Origin: Myxococcota bacterium
GTDB taxonomy: Bacteria; Myxococcota_A; Polyangia; Palsa-1104; JAEUJZ01
Length of the DNA stretch: 64,000 bases
Assembly (NCBI GenBank): GCA_025057315.1
Contig: JANWXW010000048.1
Location: forward strand, 1-64,000
Direction: 5' to 3'
The translations under genes and the position numbers were made by a program. The notes under the pieces are model-generated. The model saw only the letters and a program-made list of their open reading frames with translations, made no database searches and was not told where the DNA came from. Positions 45,772 through 56,000 of this stretch are shown here, in pieces. Positions within the stretch are counted from its first letter, which is position 1. Every line of letters begins with the position of its first letter.

Positions 45772-47136
45772 ATGACAGCCCGAGGTGCCGCCGCGCTCCT
45801 GCTGCCGCTGCTGCCGTGGCTGCTGGCGGCGGACGACGGGGTGCCGGCCCGTCTCATCGGCGAGGTCCTGAGCGGGCAGGGGCCCTATGCCATCGTCCGC
45901 GAGCTGTGCGACACGGTGGGGCCCCGGCTGGCTGGCTCCCCGGGGGCGGCTCGGGCCGAGGCCTGGGCCCTGCAGGCGCTGCGCCGCGCTGGGCTGGTCC
46001 AGGTGCGCGCCGAGCCGGTTTCCGTGCCGCGGTGGGAGCGGGGGCCGCGGGGGGGCGAGCGGCTGCAGGTGCTGTCCCCTTACCCGCATGAGCTGCCGGT
46101 AGCGGCCCTGGGCGGCAGTGTCGGCACGCCGGCGGCTGGGGTGAGCGGGGAGCTGCTGGTGTTGCACGACCTGGCGGAACTGGAGGCGCTGCCGCGGGAG
46201 CGCGTCGCCGGTCGCATCGTGCTCTGGAACGCGCCCATGCGCCCTGGCCCCGACGGGATGGCTCCCTACAGCACGGTGGTGCCGCTGCGCACCCGGGGCG
46301 CCGCGGCAGCCGCACGCAAAGGCGCCGTGGCATCGCTCATCCGCTCGCTGGGCACCAGCCGGGCCCGCCTGCTCCACACCGGGTCGCAGGGCAGCGGGGA
46401 CGACCTGCCCCCCATCCCGGCAGCCGCGGTCACAGCCGAGGACGCCGATCTGCTGGTGCGGCTGGGGCAGAGCGGGCCCGTGCGCCTGCGCCTGCACCTG
46501 CCCTGCCGCCGCCTCCCCGACGGCAAGGGGCATAACATCGTCGGCGAGGTCCCAGGCCGCAGCCGGCCAGAGGAGATCGTCCTGGTGGGTGCCCACCTGG
46601 ACAGCTGGGACCTGGGCCAAGGGGCGGTGGATGATGGCGCCGGGGTGGCGCTGGCCATCGCCGCGGCACGGGCCATTGCGCGGCAGGGGGCCGCGCGCAC
46701 GCTCCGCGTGGTCCTGTTCGCCAACGAGGAAAACGGCCTGCGGGGGGCGCATGGATATGCCGCGATGCATGCCGCCGAGCTGCCACGGCACGTGGCCGCC
46801 CTCGAGGTGGACAGCGGCGCCGGACGGCCGCTCGGCTTCCTCGTCTCCAGCGAGCAGGCTCGGCGACATCTGGCCCCGCTGGTGGCGCCGCTGCAGGCCC
46901 TAGGGGCCGCCACGGTCCAGGTCGGGCGGCCGGGCGGCGCTGACCTGACGCCCATCCAGCACCAGGTGCCGATCGTGCAGATGCTGCAGGACACCTCGCG
47001 CTATTTCGAGTGGCACCACAGCCCGGCCGACACGCTGGACAAGATTGACCCGCTGGAGCTGGCGCTGGCCGGCGCGGCGCTGGCCGTGGCGCTGCACGGC
47101 CTGCTCGATGCGGAGCAGACGCTGCCGCGGCCGTAG
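45772..47136 (+). CDS. exported M28-family peptidase with PA domain
   Basis: A 454-residue protein with a short Sec signal (ARGAAALLLPLLPWLLAA). The inserted PA-like region (about 120-230) precedes the M28 zinc core: GAHLDSWDLGQGAVDDGAG (His and bridging Asp), FANEENGLRG (catalytic Glu pair) and a C-terminal HHSPADTLDKID that supplies the last zinc His. The layout matches carboxypeptidase Q-like aminopeptidases. It should act in the periplasm on peptides. GAGGATGG precedes the ATG. Confidence 0.92.
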   Translation: MTARGAAALLLPLLPWLLAADDGVPARLIGEVLSGQGPYAIVRELCDTVGPRLAGSPGAARAEAWALQALRRAGLVQVRAEPVSVPRWERGPRGGERLQVLSPYPHELPVAALGGSVGTPAAGVSGELLVLHDLAELEALPRERVAGRIVLWNAPMRPGPDGMAPYSTVVPLRTRGAAAAARKGAVASLIRSLGTSRARLLHTGSQGSGDDLPPIPAAAVTAEDADLLVRLGQSGPVRLRLHLPCRRLPDGKGHNIVGEVPGRSRPEEIVLVGAHLDSWDLGQGAVDDGAGVALAIAAARAIARQGAARTLRVVLFANEENGLRGAHGYAAMHAAELPRHVAALEVDSGAGRPLGFLVSSEQARRHLAPLVAPLQALGAATVQVGRPGGADLTPIQHQVPIVQMLQDTSRYFEWHHSPADTLDKIDPLELALAGAALAVALHGLLDAEQTLPRP

Positions 47137-47295
47137 ATGCCGGGCGCTGGCGTGGTGCTAGCCCCTCTGGGCGCGGAGCCAGACAGCTGCCCCCGGCCTG
47201 CACCGGGTGCCTGCAGGGGCCCGGGGGTGCGATGCAGGGTGCGGCGCACATTCCAGGCTTCGGGCCGCTCGGACAGGGAACGCGTGGGGGCGAAG

Positions 47296-47324
47296 TTGCG
47301 CCGGGGTCGACCCCTTGCTACCGT
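47296..47324 (+). promoter_or_regulatory. promoter of the LpoA-like lipoprotein gene
   Basis: TTGCGC (47296-47301), 17-base spacer, TACCGT (47319-47324), then eight bases to the ATG at 47333 without a ribosome site. Confidence 0.55.
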
Positions 47325-47332
47325 CGCTGCCG

Positions 47333-49000
47333 ATGAGAGGACGGAGCAACAGAGGGCGGATGGCCGTGGCGCTGGCGCTGGGAGCTGTCATTGCGGCTGG
47401 CTGCCCGCGGCGCCTGGACCCCCGGGCGCAAGAGCTGCCGGGGGTCCGCCGCGAGGACGTCGAGCGCTACCGCCTGGCGCTGCGAGCCCTGGACGAGCAG
47501 GACCCCGGGCGGGCCCGAGCCCTGGCCGAGCCGCTGGCCCGGCCCGAGGCGCCCTTGGAGCTAGCCGAGCGCGCCCGGTATGTGCTGGGCGTGGCCAGCT
47601 ATCGCCTGGGAGATCTGGCCACTGCCCGCACGCTGCTGCGACCGCTGGCCGAGCGCCTGGAGCCGGGCGAGGACGCCATCGAGCTGCAGGCCATTTTGGC
47701 GGACCTGGCGCGGCGGCAGGGGCAGGTGGTCGAGGCGCTGGGCCACTATGAGCGCTTCTACCGGGGGGCGCGGCCCGTCGAGCAGGCCTACATCCGCGCC
47801 GAGGCAACCCGCCTGGTTGCGCTGCTGCCGCCGGAGGCGCAGGCGAGCTGGCGGCAGCGTCTGGAGCTGCCTGCCGGCTCTGCTGTCCCGCCGAGCGGTG
47901 CGGTCGGCCTGGTGGTGCCGCTGTCGGGGCGAGACCGCCCGCTGGGCGACCGTGTGCTGCGGGGGGTGCTGCTCGGTCTGGGCCTGCTGGAGGCAGGGGG
48001 TGCGCCGTTGGAACTGCACGTGCGGGACAGCGCCTCTTCGGTCGAGCGGGCCGCTGCGGCCGCTGCCGAGCTGGCTGCCACGGGGGTGGTGGCGCTCATT
48101 GGCTCCCCGGCGCGGGGGGAGCGAGCTGCGGTGGAACGGGAGGCAGCGGGCCGGGGGCTGCTGGTTTTGGATGTCAGCTTGGCAACGGCTGAGCCGTCGC
48201 GCGGCCGGACGCTGCGGCTGGCGCGGCCCCCCGAGGTGCGGGTCCGGGCCCTGTGCGAGCACCTGGTCCGGGAGGGACACCGCAGCGTGGCCATGTTGGC
48301 GCCGGAGACGCCTTTTGGCAGGGCCATGCTGCAGCAGGCGGCCGAGGCGCTGCGCGGCCGCGTCCGCATCGTCGGCGAGCTGACCTTCCCCGACGGCGCG
48401 ACCACCTTTGTGGCTGTGGCCAAGCAGCTGCTACAGCTGCGGCCGGAGGCGCTGTTGCTGCCGGTTTCGGCGGCCCAGCTGGAGCTTATCGCTGCGCAGC
48501 TGGCGGCTTCCGGTGTCATCCCCACGCAGAACGTGCCCGGGACGCGGGGTGGGCAGGCCCCGCCCGTCCGGTTGGTGCTCAGCACCGCCGAGGGGCTAGG
48601 GGAGCGCCTGCTGCGTCATGCGGGCCGCTACCTGCAGGGCGCGGTGCTGGCGCCCATCTCGCTGGGTGGCCTGCCGGTCGATGATCCGGCGCTGGCGGCC
48701 CTGGGGGAGCGGTTCCGGCGGGTCCTGGGTGAGGAGGGAGGGGCCCTGGATGCGCTGGCGCACGATGCCGGGCATCTGCTGGTGCAGGCCTGCGCGGCGG
48801 GCGCCGGGGGGAGGCCGTGCACCGCGGCGGCGCTGGAGCGCGGGCTGGAGGGGCTGCAGCGGACCGGCGCCACTGGGCCGCTTTCTTTCGACGCCCAGGG
48901 ACAGCGCAGCGGGCCGGCGCTGCTCGTGCGCATCGACGGCATGCAGCTGCGCATGGTGCACCCGCCCAAGGTATCTTACAATGGGCGCAGCGCAGGATGA
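47333..49000 (+). CDS. LpoA/LppC-like lipoprotein (TPR plus periplasmic-binding fold)
   Basis: A 555-residue lipoprotein (lipobox IAAGC after a basic n-region). Residues about 40-175 are TPR-like helices (RYVLGVASYRLGDLATARTLL, AILADLARRQGQVVEALGHYERFY). Residues about 185-540 look like a type I periplasmic-binding fold (GLVVPLSGRDRPLGDRVLRGVLLGL, VVALIGSPARGERAAVE, RSVAMLAPETPFGRAM). The same pair of domains makes LpoA, the outer-membrane activator of penicillin-binding protein 1A, and related LppC proteins. A role as peptidoglycan-synthase activator is thus likely but not proven; a nutrient-binding role is the alternative. Confidence 0.82.
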   Translation: MRGRSNRGRMAVALALGAVIAAGCPRRLDPRAQELPGVRREDVERYRLALRALDEQDPGRARALAEPLARPEAPLELAERARYVLGVASYRLGDLATARTLLRPLAERLEPGEDAIELQAILADLARRQGQVVEALGHYERFYRGARPVEQAYIRAEATRLVALLPPEAQASWRQRLELPAGSAVPPSGAVGLVVPLSGRDRPLGDRVLRGVLLGLGLLEAGGAPLELHVRDSASSVERAAAAAAELAATGVVALIGSPARGERAAVEREAAGRGLLVLDVSLATAEPSRGRTLRLARPPEVRVRALCEHLVREGHRSVAMLAPETPFGRAMLQQAAEALRGRVRIVGELTFPDGATTFVAVAKQLLQLRPEALLLPVSAAQLELIAAQLAASGVIPTQNVPGTRGGQAPPVRLVLSTAEGLGERLLRHAGRYLQGAVLAPISLGGLPVDDPALAALGERFRRVLGEEGGALDALAHDAGHLLVQACAAGAGGRPCTAAALERGLEGLQRTGATGPLSFDAQGQRSGPALLVRIDGMQLRMVHPPKVSYNGRSAG

Positions 49001-49003
49001 GCG

Positions 49004-49504
49004 ATGAGCGCGCCGCCCAATGTCAGGCCCCTGCTGGAGGCCCTGCCCGCTCCGCAACGACAGCGACTGGAGATCATGGGGTGGCCGCACCAGGGCCTGT
49101 CCGATCCGGATCGCCTGCTGCGCCGGGCGGTCGGCGCGCCTGAAGCGGTTAGCCTGGTGGACCTGGAGCTCGACCCCGAGCGCTGGCACGGTCACTATGT
49201 GGCCACCTCGGGCACGGTCGGCTGGTCCAAAGAGACGACCTGCCTGGGCCGGGTCTGGCTCAACCCCTCGTTGGCGCTGCACGCGGCGCGCACTGGGCTG
49301 GCCCGCTATCCACCGGTGTTCCAGGCCCGCATCCAGGGTGTGCTGCTGGCCGATGCCGCGGTGCGGGCTGCCCACCGCGCCCGGGCCCACAGCCCAGGAG
49401 GCTACGGTCATTTTGGGCTGTTCATTGCAGAGCTGATCGCGACCTCGATCGAGATCGAGGTGCCGCCGCCCTCTGCACGCTCCGCCGGCCGCCGCCCTCG
49501 CTGA
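49004..49504 (+). CDS. conserved-looking small protein of unknown function
   Basis: A 166-residue protein without signal or membrane segment. The middle (DPERWHGHYVATSGTVGWSKETTCLGRVWLNPS) looks beta-rich, and the C-terminal part (GGYGHFGLFIAELIATSIEIEVP) could close an OB-like barrel; this is a guess from pattern only. The ATG is three bases after the stop of the LpoA-like gene with AGGATG upstream, so the genes are probably coupled. A TACAAT box at 48978-48983 might give it an extra promoter. Confidence 0.65.
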   Translation: MSAPPNVRPLLEALPAPQRQRLEIMGWPHQGLSDPDRLLRRAVGAPEAVSLVDLELDPERWHGHYVATSGTVGWSKETTCLGRVWLNPSLALHAARTGLARYPPVFQARIQGVLLADAAVRAAHRARAHSPGGYGHFGLFIAELIATSIEIEVPPPSARSAGRRPR

Positions 49505-49542
49505 CGGTTCCGGCTGGTGGGCTCGGGCCGCAGCGGGTCTCC

Positions 49543-49595
49543 TTGACACGAAGGTGGTGCTGGAGCAAGTTGCAACCAATTTGCAACTGATTTGC
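49543..49595 (+). promoter_or_regulatory. TonB-receptor promoter region with 11-bp TTGCAA direct repeats
   Basis: A consensus -35, TTGACA (49543-49548), is followed by TTGCAACCAAT (49570-49580), TTGCAACTGAT (49581-49591) and TTGC (49592-49595). The repeats are spaced one helical turn apart and start where a -10 box would be expected, so a bound protein should block transcription. The AT-rich patch contrasts with its surroundings. Confidence 0.5.
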
Positions 49596-49616
49596 CCCCG
49601 GCGGCACGCCGGTCCG

Positions 49617-52133
49617 ATGTTCGCGACGCTGCTCGTCCTGCTCGGTGCGGGCCAGGTGGCGGCTGCGCCCACTCCGCCCCGGGTAGCCCAGCCCGCACCG
49701 TTGCGCTACCCGGAGGATGGAGCGGGTCTGGTGGTGGTTGTTCGCCTGGAGGTGCTCGTCGATGAGCAGGGCAAGCCAGCGGAGGTCCAGGTGCTGGGCA
49801 CAGACCCTGCTGATGCGCCGCCTGGCTTTGCCGCCGCCGCGTTGGAACACGTCCGCGCCCTCCGCTTTGTCCCAGCCCAAGACGGCGGCGTGCCTGTGGC
49901 GGCCCGCGTGGGGCTCACGCTGCGCATCGCCCCCCCTGCGTCGCTGCCGGCGGCTGCCTCGCCGAGGGCACCCTCTCCGGTCAGTCCGCCGCCCAGTGCC
50001 CCGGCCGAGGAACGGTTCAGCGCCGTGGTGCGGGGTGCGGCGCGGCAGGGCGAGCGCGCCGTCAGCGACCTGCGCATCGAGATCGGCCAGCTCCGCGTGG
50101 TGCCGCGGCGCAGCGCCGGCGAGCTGCTGACGCTGGCGCCGGGCATCCTGCTGACCAACGAGGGAGGCGAGGGCCATGCGCAGCGGGTCTTTTTGCGGGG
50201 GTTTGACGCCCGCGAGGGGCAGGACATGGAGTTCTCCGTTGGCGGCGTGCCCATCAACGAGGTGGCCAACGCACACGGCCAGGGCTACGCCGACACGCAC
50301 TTTCTCATCCCCGAAACCATCGCCTCGCTGCGGGTCATCGAGGGTCCATTCGACCCGCGGCAGGGGGACTTCGCCGTCGCAGGCAGCGCCGAGTACCGCC
50401 TCGGCGTGGACGAGCGTGGCCTGCGGCTATCTTACCGGGGGGGGTCCTTCAACAGCCACCGCGTCCTGCTCCTATGGGCGCCCGGGTGCACGGTGTCCCG
50501 GGTGCTGTGTCGGCCGGGCACCTTCGGTGCCGTGGAGCTCGGCCAGAGCGACGGCTTCGGCCAGAATCGCTTCAGCCAGCGCGCCGCTGCCACCGCCCAG
50601 CTTGACCTGGGCCTGGGGGACTGGGGCAGCCTCCTGGTGCTCGCCACCCACTATGCCAGCCGCTTCAAGTCTCCGGGCGTGGTGCGGCAAGACGACTATG
50701 AGGCAGGGCGCATCGACTTCTTTGGCAGCTACGACCTGCAACAGGGGGGCGATGCCACGCGCACGACGCTGTCAGCGCGCCTGGAGGCACGGCTGGGGTC
50801 CTTCGAGCTGATGCAGCAGGCTTTTCTGACCCTGCGCAACCTTCGCCTGCGCGAGAACTTTACCGGCTTCTTGCTCGATGTGCAGCGGCCTAACCAGGCG
50901 CCGCGGGGCGCCGACCCGCAGCGCGGCGACCTGCTGGATGCCACCACCCAGGAGCTGACCGTGGGGGGACGCGGTGCAGCCCGCCTCCGTGGCACCTTGC
51001 GGGGCCTGACGCAGCAGCTGGAGGTCGGCTACCTGGCACGCCACGATCGCAACCAGGCGGCCCAGCTGCGGCTGCGCTCGGGCACTGTGGTGCCCTACCG
51101 CACCGACTTTCACTATGCTGCAGGCCAGACCAACATCGCCGCCTACGTGGACCTGGAGCTGCGGCCGCTGCGCTGGCTGACGCTGCGCGGCGGTGTGCGC
51201 GGGGATTTCTTTCACTTTGACATCGAGAACCGCTGCGATCAGATTGACAGCAATGTGCCGCGCGCTCCGCTCGATGTGGAGTGCTACAGCCTGGACCGCT
51301 ACGGGTACCGCAACCCGACCGCGCGCCGGACAGCCACCGGTGTGCTGCTCCAGCCGCGCATCACCCTTCAGGTGGAGCCGCTGCGCGGGCTGGTCCTGAC
51401 AGGCAGCTATGGGCATGGGGCGCGCTCGGCCGACCTGCTGTTTATCGGCGATGGAGATGACACCCCGTTTTCGTCCATCCGCGCCGCTGAGGGGGGTGGG
51501 CTGCTGTACCGGGTGCTGGGGCCGCTGGAGCTGACAGTGCGCGGTGCCTTTTTTTACACCCATGTGGACCGCGACCTGCTGTTCAACCAGACCCTGGGAC
51601 GCAACACCTTGGCGCCGGGGACCACCCGGCTGGGCCTGCTCGGCGCCGGTCGGCTGCTGGGCCCCTGGCTCGACCTGTCGCTCAGCGTTACCTGGGCGCG
51701 GGCTACCTTTGACGACACGGGCCTGCTGGTGCCCTACGTCCCCGAGGTCGTTGTGCGCGCCGATGGTGCTGGCTTCGGTCCCCTGCCCCGCCTGCGCCTG
51801 CTTGGCGAGCCCCTGGGGCTTACCGGGGGTGTGGGCCTGACCTACGTCGCGCCGCGGCCGCTGCCGCTGTCCGAGCGGGGCGACCCGTACGTGCTGCTCG
51901 ACACCCAGCTGCGCGCACGGTGGCATTTTGTCGAGCTGGGGGTGATGATCGAAAACCTGCTCGACCGGCGCTACCGACTCAACGAGTTCAACTATGTGTC
52001 TGACTTCCGCAGCCGTCCCTACCCGACGCTGGTACCGGAGCGCCATTTTATTGCCGGGCCCCCGCTGACCGTGCTGGCGTCGATCGCGCTGCATGCGGAT
52101 GCGCTGCTAGGGGAGCTGAGGAGAAAGAGATGA
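49617..52133 (+). CDS. TonB-dependent receptor with N-terminal TonB-type domain
   Basis: An 838-residue outer-membrane protein. After the signal (FATLLVLLGAGQVAAA) comes a TonB C-terminal-like domain (about 25-105: LEVLVDEQGKPAEVQVL, ALRFVPAQDGG), a Pro-rich linker, then the plug (ELLTLAPGILLTNEGGEG, VFLRGFDAREGQDMEFSVGGVPI) and a 22-strand-type barrel ending DALLGELRRKR. Cys pairs occur in two extracellular loops. Fusion of a TonB-like domain to a receptor is seen in myxobacteria. The substrate is unknown. The stop overlaps the start of a lipoprotein gene. Confidence 0.9.
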   Translation: MFATLLVLLGAGQVAAAPTPPRVAQPAPLRYPEDGAGLVVVVRLEVLVDEQGKPAEVQVLGTDPADAPPGFAAAALEHVRALRFVPAQDGGVPVAARVGLTLRIAPPASLPAAASPRAPSPVSPPPSAPAEERFSAVVRGAARQGERAVSDLRIEIGQLRVVPRRSAGELLTLAPGILLTNEGGEGHAQRVFLRGFDAREGQDMEFSVGGVPINEVANAHGQGYADTHFLIPETIASLRVIEGPFDPRQGDFAVAGSAEYRLGVDERGLRLSYRGGSFNSHRVLLLWAPGCTVSRVLCRPGTFGAVELGQSDGFGQNRFSQRAAATAQLDLGLGDWGSLLVLATHYASRFKSPGVVRQDDYEAGRIDFFGSYDLQQGGDATRTTLSARLEARLGSFELMQQAFLTLRNLRLRENFTGFLLDVQRPNQAPRGADPQRGDLLDATTQELTVGGRGAARLRGTLRGLTQQLEVGYLARHDRNQAAQLRLRSGTVVPYRTDFHYAAGQTNIAAYVDLELRPLRWLTLRGGVRGDFFHFDIENRCDQIDSNVPRAPLDVECYSLDRYGYRNPTARRTATGVLLQPRITLQVEPLRGLVLTGSYGHGARSADLLFIGDGDDTPFSSIRAAEGGGLLYRVLGPLELTVRGAFFYTHVDRDLLFNQTLGRNTLAPGTTRLGLLGAGRLLGPWLDLSLSVTWARATFDDTGLLVPYVPEVVVRADGAGFGPLPRLRLLGEPLGLTGGVGLTYVAPRPLPLSERGDPYVLLDTQLRARWHFVELGVMIENLLDRRYRLNEFNYVSDFRSRPYPTLVPERHFIAGPPLTVLASIALHADALLGELRRKR

Positions 52134-52975
52134 TGCGCGCCAGCTCGCTGTTGGCCGTCCTAGCCCTGGTGGGTGGCTGCGAGGTCACCGGTCTGAGCCG
52201 CCTGAGCTTCCTGCTCCGCGCCGGCGGACTGGATCGTCCTGCTGCAGGTCCGCTGTCTTGGGTCACGCGCGCAGGCTGGGACGTGCGGCTGGAGGAGGCC
52301 CGCGTCGCCGTGGGCCCGTTTTACTTCAACGTGGCACCGCCCCTGCAGGGTTTGGCCCGATCTGCGGGACCGGCCCAGGTGCTGGCCCGGCTGCTGCTGC
52401 CCGCCGCCCACGCCGATGCGGGGCAAGAGCACACCGCCGGGGGGCGCATCGTCGCCCAGGTGACGCACCGAATCGTGCTGGATGTCCTCTCGCCCACCCT
52501 AGTTACCGTCGGCCGCGGCGACGGCATCAGCGAGTTGGTGCGAACCGCCGAGCTGTGGCTGCTGCCCGATGACCGGGCGGGCATCAGCGGCGTGCTGCCT
52601 CGCCGGTCCGTGGCCTACGTCCTTGGCGAGGCGAGCCGGGCGGGCGAGGTGGTGGCCTTTGCGGCCTACGTGGTGCTCCAGGAGAGCGCTGTGCCCGGAC
52701 AGCCGCTGGAGCGGCTGCGCACCGTGCGTCGCATCCCCGCCGAGCTACCGCTGTCCGATGGTGGCACCGTCGAGCTGCGCGTGGACCCGCGGCCCTGGCT
52801 CGACCAGGCTGATTTTTCTGACCTGCTCGGCTACCCGGTGGAGGACGGCCGGCGCGTGGCCCGCCCGGAGGACAGCGTTGGCCGCGCTCTGAGCCACGGC
52901 GTGCGTCTGGCACAGGGGGTCTATGAGTTCCGCTGGCGCCCTCCCGGCGATGCTGGGGAGCCACCACCCAACTAG
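52130..52975 (+). CDS. lipoprotein paired with the TonB-dependent receptor
   Basis: A 281-residue lipoprotein (lipobox VGGC after SLLAVLALVGG). Its ATG overlaps the receptor stop codon, with GGAGAAAGAG upstream, so the two are co-translated and probably work together. The body is beta-rich. HADAGQEH near residue 90 could bind a metal ion, but this is only a suggestion. No family recognised. It may be a surface or periplasmic ligand-binding partner of the receptor. Confidence 0.78.
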   Translation: MMRASSLLAVLALVGGCEVTGLSRLSFLLRAGGLDRPAAGPLSWVTRAGWDVRLEEARVAVGPFYFNVAPPLQGLARSAGPAQVLARLLLPAAHADAGQEHTAGGRIVAQVTHRIVLDVLSPTLVTVGRGDGISELVRTAELWLLPDDRAGISGVLPRRSVAYVLGEASRAGEVVAFAAYVVLQESAVPGQPLERLRTVRRIPAELPLSDGGTVELRVDPRPWLDQADFSDLLGYPVEDGRRVARPEDSVGRALSHGVRLAQGVYEFRWRPPGDAGEPPPN

Positions 52976-53081
52976 CCACCCCCAGGACCCCAGATGGTTG
53001 TATGTATGCTCCCAGGTGAGGTGGGTGGGGAACACAAAAAATTTGGTTGGTAGACCACAAAGACTGGGGAAAAATAAGATC

Positions 53082-56000
53082 ATGTCCCTGTCTTCTCGCC
53101 CGGGCGAGGGCAGCCAAGTACCTGAGGCCACAGAGGCCGAGGTGCGTACGACCGCCTCCCTGCCTGTGCTCGCCACCCTTGACAGCGATGATGAAGAGGC
53201 CGAAGAGGGCAAGCCTAAGCTCCTCCAGGAGGTGCTGGCCGCCCGGCCCCGCCGTCCGCTCCGCCCCCGGTGGGCCAAGGAGAAGCTGCGGCAGCAGAAG
53301 CAGGCCACCAGCCGTCCCGGCCGGCTCCCGGACCGCCCCCCAGTGGGCGATCTGTTCAGCGACACGCCAACCCAGGTGGCTCCGGCCCCGACCGGCATGT
53401 CTGAGCTGCCCCGGCTCGATGCCAGCGTCGCCAGCCAAATCGCCGGCGAGCGCGAGCTGACCGTTACGACCCAGCGCTCGGAGCACCCCGAGCCCACCAT
53501 CACCGTCGCCGAGGACTTCTTGGAGGACATGGGCATCATCCCGCCGGACAAGATGCCCAGCGCCCAGACGCGTCCACCCATTGCCTATGAAGATTTGCCC
53601 ATTGGGCCGCAGGATGCCACGCGCATCATCGCCATCAACGCCGTCGAGCACGTGGTGCCCCACAGCGGGCCTATCCCGACCGGTCGAGGCCCCAGCTCGC
53701 GGCCAGGGACAGGGGCTGCGCCGGTGGTCAGCCGACCCGGCACGATGCCGCTGCCAGGCTTTGTAGACCTGAGCGAGGCCAGATCATCTCAGGAGCAGAC
53801 CCGCATCGTTGCCTCGCTGGACCTCAAGGAGCTGCAAGAGCCGCGTTCACGGCGCACCCGCGCCCAGGCTGCGGTCCGCCCCGAGGCCACCAGCCCAGCC
53901 AGCCCCACGGGCCCCACTGCCGACGCCACAGCTGAGGTCAAGGCCCCTGGGGCCAAGCCCAAAAAGAACCTCATCGCGCTCATCAAGGCCCGCACCAAGG
54001 CCAAGCAGGCCCCGGTGGACCCCTCGCGCCTGATGACACAGGCGGAGATGGCCGAGCGGCTGGCCAAAGAAAAAGGCGAGGACAGGTCCTTGCTGAGCAG
54101 CTTCTTCAAGCAGTCGGGCCTGGCCGGGGACGGCGTCGCAGCAGAGGAGGTGAAGGACCCCACCGAGGGGACCATGATCGGTCGCTTTCTCGGCATGGTG
54201 GGCCTGGGTCCGGGCGGGCAGAGCCAGGCCGGGGCGGCGCAGAAGAAGAAAGAGAAGGACCCGACACAGGAAACCTGGGAGCTGGTGCAGGAAATCCCCT
54301 TCCTGGACGGGATCAACCCGCAGTTTCTGCGCGATGCGGTCAGCGCGGGCGACATCCGTATTGTCAGCCTGGGCCGCGACCAGCTCCTGGAGACCCAGCG
54401 AAACGTGCTGCTGGTCGTCGAGGGTCAGCTGGCCATAGCCCGCTTCGATCCGTCCGTGCTGGAGCGGGAGCGCCGTGCCCAACGGGCCTTCAAGCCGGGC
54501 GACAAGAAGGCGGAAAAGCGCGAGCAGAACCGTCGCCAGGAGGTCGGTCCCCTCGTCCGGCTGTGCGAGGCCAACCTGGCCCTCTTCTTAGAGGGGGATG
54601 TGGTGGGCCTGGATGCGAGCACCGAGCGTGACCCACGGCTCGCCGTCTACAGCGTCACGCCCGTCAAGCTGCTGTCCATCAGCAAGGCACGGCTGGAGAG
54701 CTGGCGGCGCACCTACCAGTTTTTTGCCGAGCGCGTGCACAACGCAGCCGAGGCGGCGCGAAGCCGCATCGAGGTGGCCTCAGGCGCCCGGGGCCAGGTG
54801 GCCGACTTCTACATCCGGCACGGCATGTCCGTCGCCATGACGCTGCGCGTGCGCGAGCTGGACAAGTGCATCGAGTGCTACGAGTGCGAAAAGGCGTGCG
54901 AGGAGCGCTACGGCGTCAAGCGCCTGTCGCTCAAAGGCAAGATGCTCGGCGCGCTGGACTTTGTGGACTGCTGCCGTACCTGCATCGACCAGCGCTGCGT
55001 GGATGTGTGCGGCTATGACGCCATCAAGTACCACCCGGACCGGCAAGAGGTGTTGATCAACGAGGAGGCGTGCACCGGCTGCTCGATGTGCTCCATTGCC
55101 TGCCCCTATGACGCCATCGAGATGCACGAGCTGGACGAGCAGCCGCTGCTCAAGCTCCGGCTAGAGAGGGAAAAAAAGCTCGACTTCGGCGAAGGCAAAG
55201 CGCGCAAGGCCCAGATCCGGCGCATCGCCAGCAAGTGCGACCACTGTGTAAACTACGAGGATCAGGCTTGCATCAGCGCCTGTCCCACCTCCGCCCTGCT
55301 AGAGGTGGCGCCAGAGATGGTCTTTACCGAGCGCACCGAGGAGATGGCTGAGGCCGCCCGGGGCGGCTTCCTGGTGCCCGCACCGGCGGACCCGGTGCAG
55401 GTGTTCAACCCCGAGCGGTTCTTCAAGGGGTTCGAGGGGAAGAAGCACCAGGGGCGGCAGGTCGAGCAGAAAATGCGCATCGGCTGGCTGTGGCTGGTCA
55501 GCCTGATCGGCCTCTTCGGCTGTGTCCTCGAGATCGCGCTGCGCAAGCTCGCACCGACTGCCTCCGGTTTGTTTTACTACCAGACGCAGATCCAGGCGCT
55601 GGACACCGAGGTGGCCCTGCTCAACATCGACTACCGTCCCGGGAGCGAGTTTGCCGTCTGGCTGGGGTGGATCGGCACGGTAATCATGTTCTCCTCGACG
55701 TTCTACTCGGCGCACAAGTGGGTGCCTGGCCTCCGCAAGCTCGGCTCCTACCAGAGCTGGTTCGACTACCACGTGTGGGCGGGCACCGTGGGTCCGATGT
55801 TCATCCTGCTGCACACGGCGGCCAAATTGGACAACTGGGTGTCCCTGGCCGTGTGGGCCATGATCGCCACGGTGCTCTCGGGACTCGTCGGCCGTTACCT
55901 GTCCACCAACCTGCCCGATATGGCCTCGCAGGCGGCCCTGCGCGTGCTTGACCTGGAGCAGCAGCTGGCCGAGCTGCGCAACCGCCACGCTGGGGTCGCC

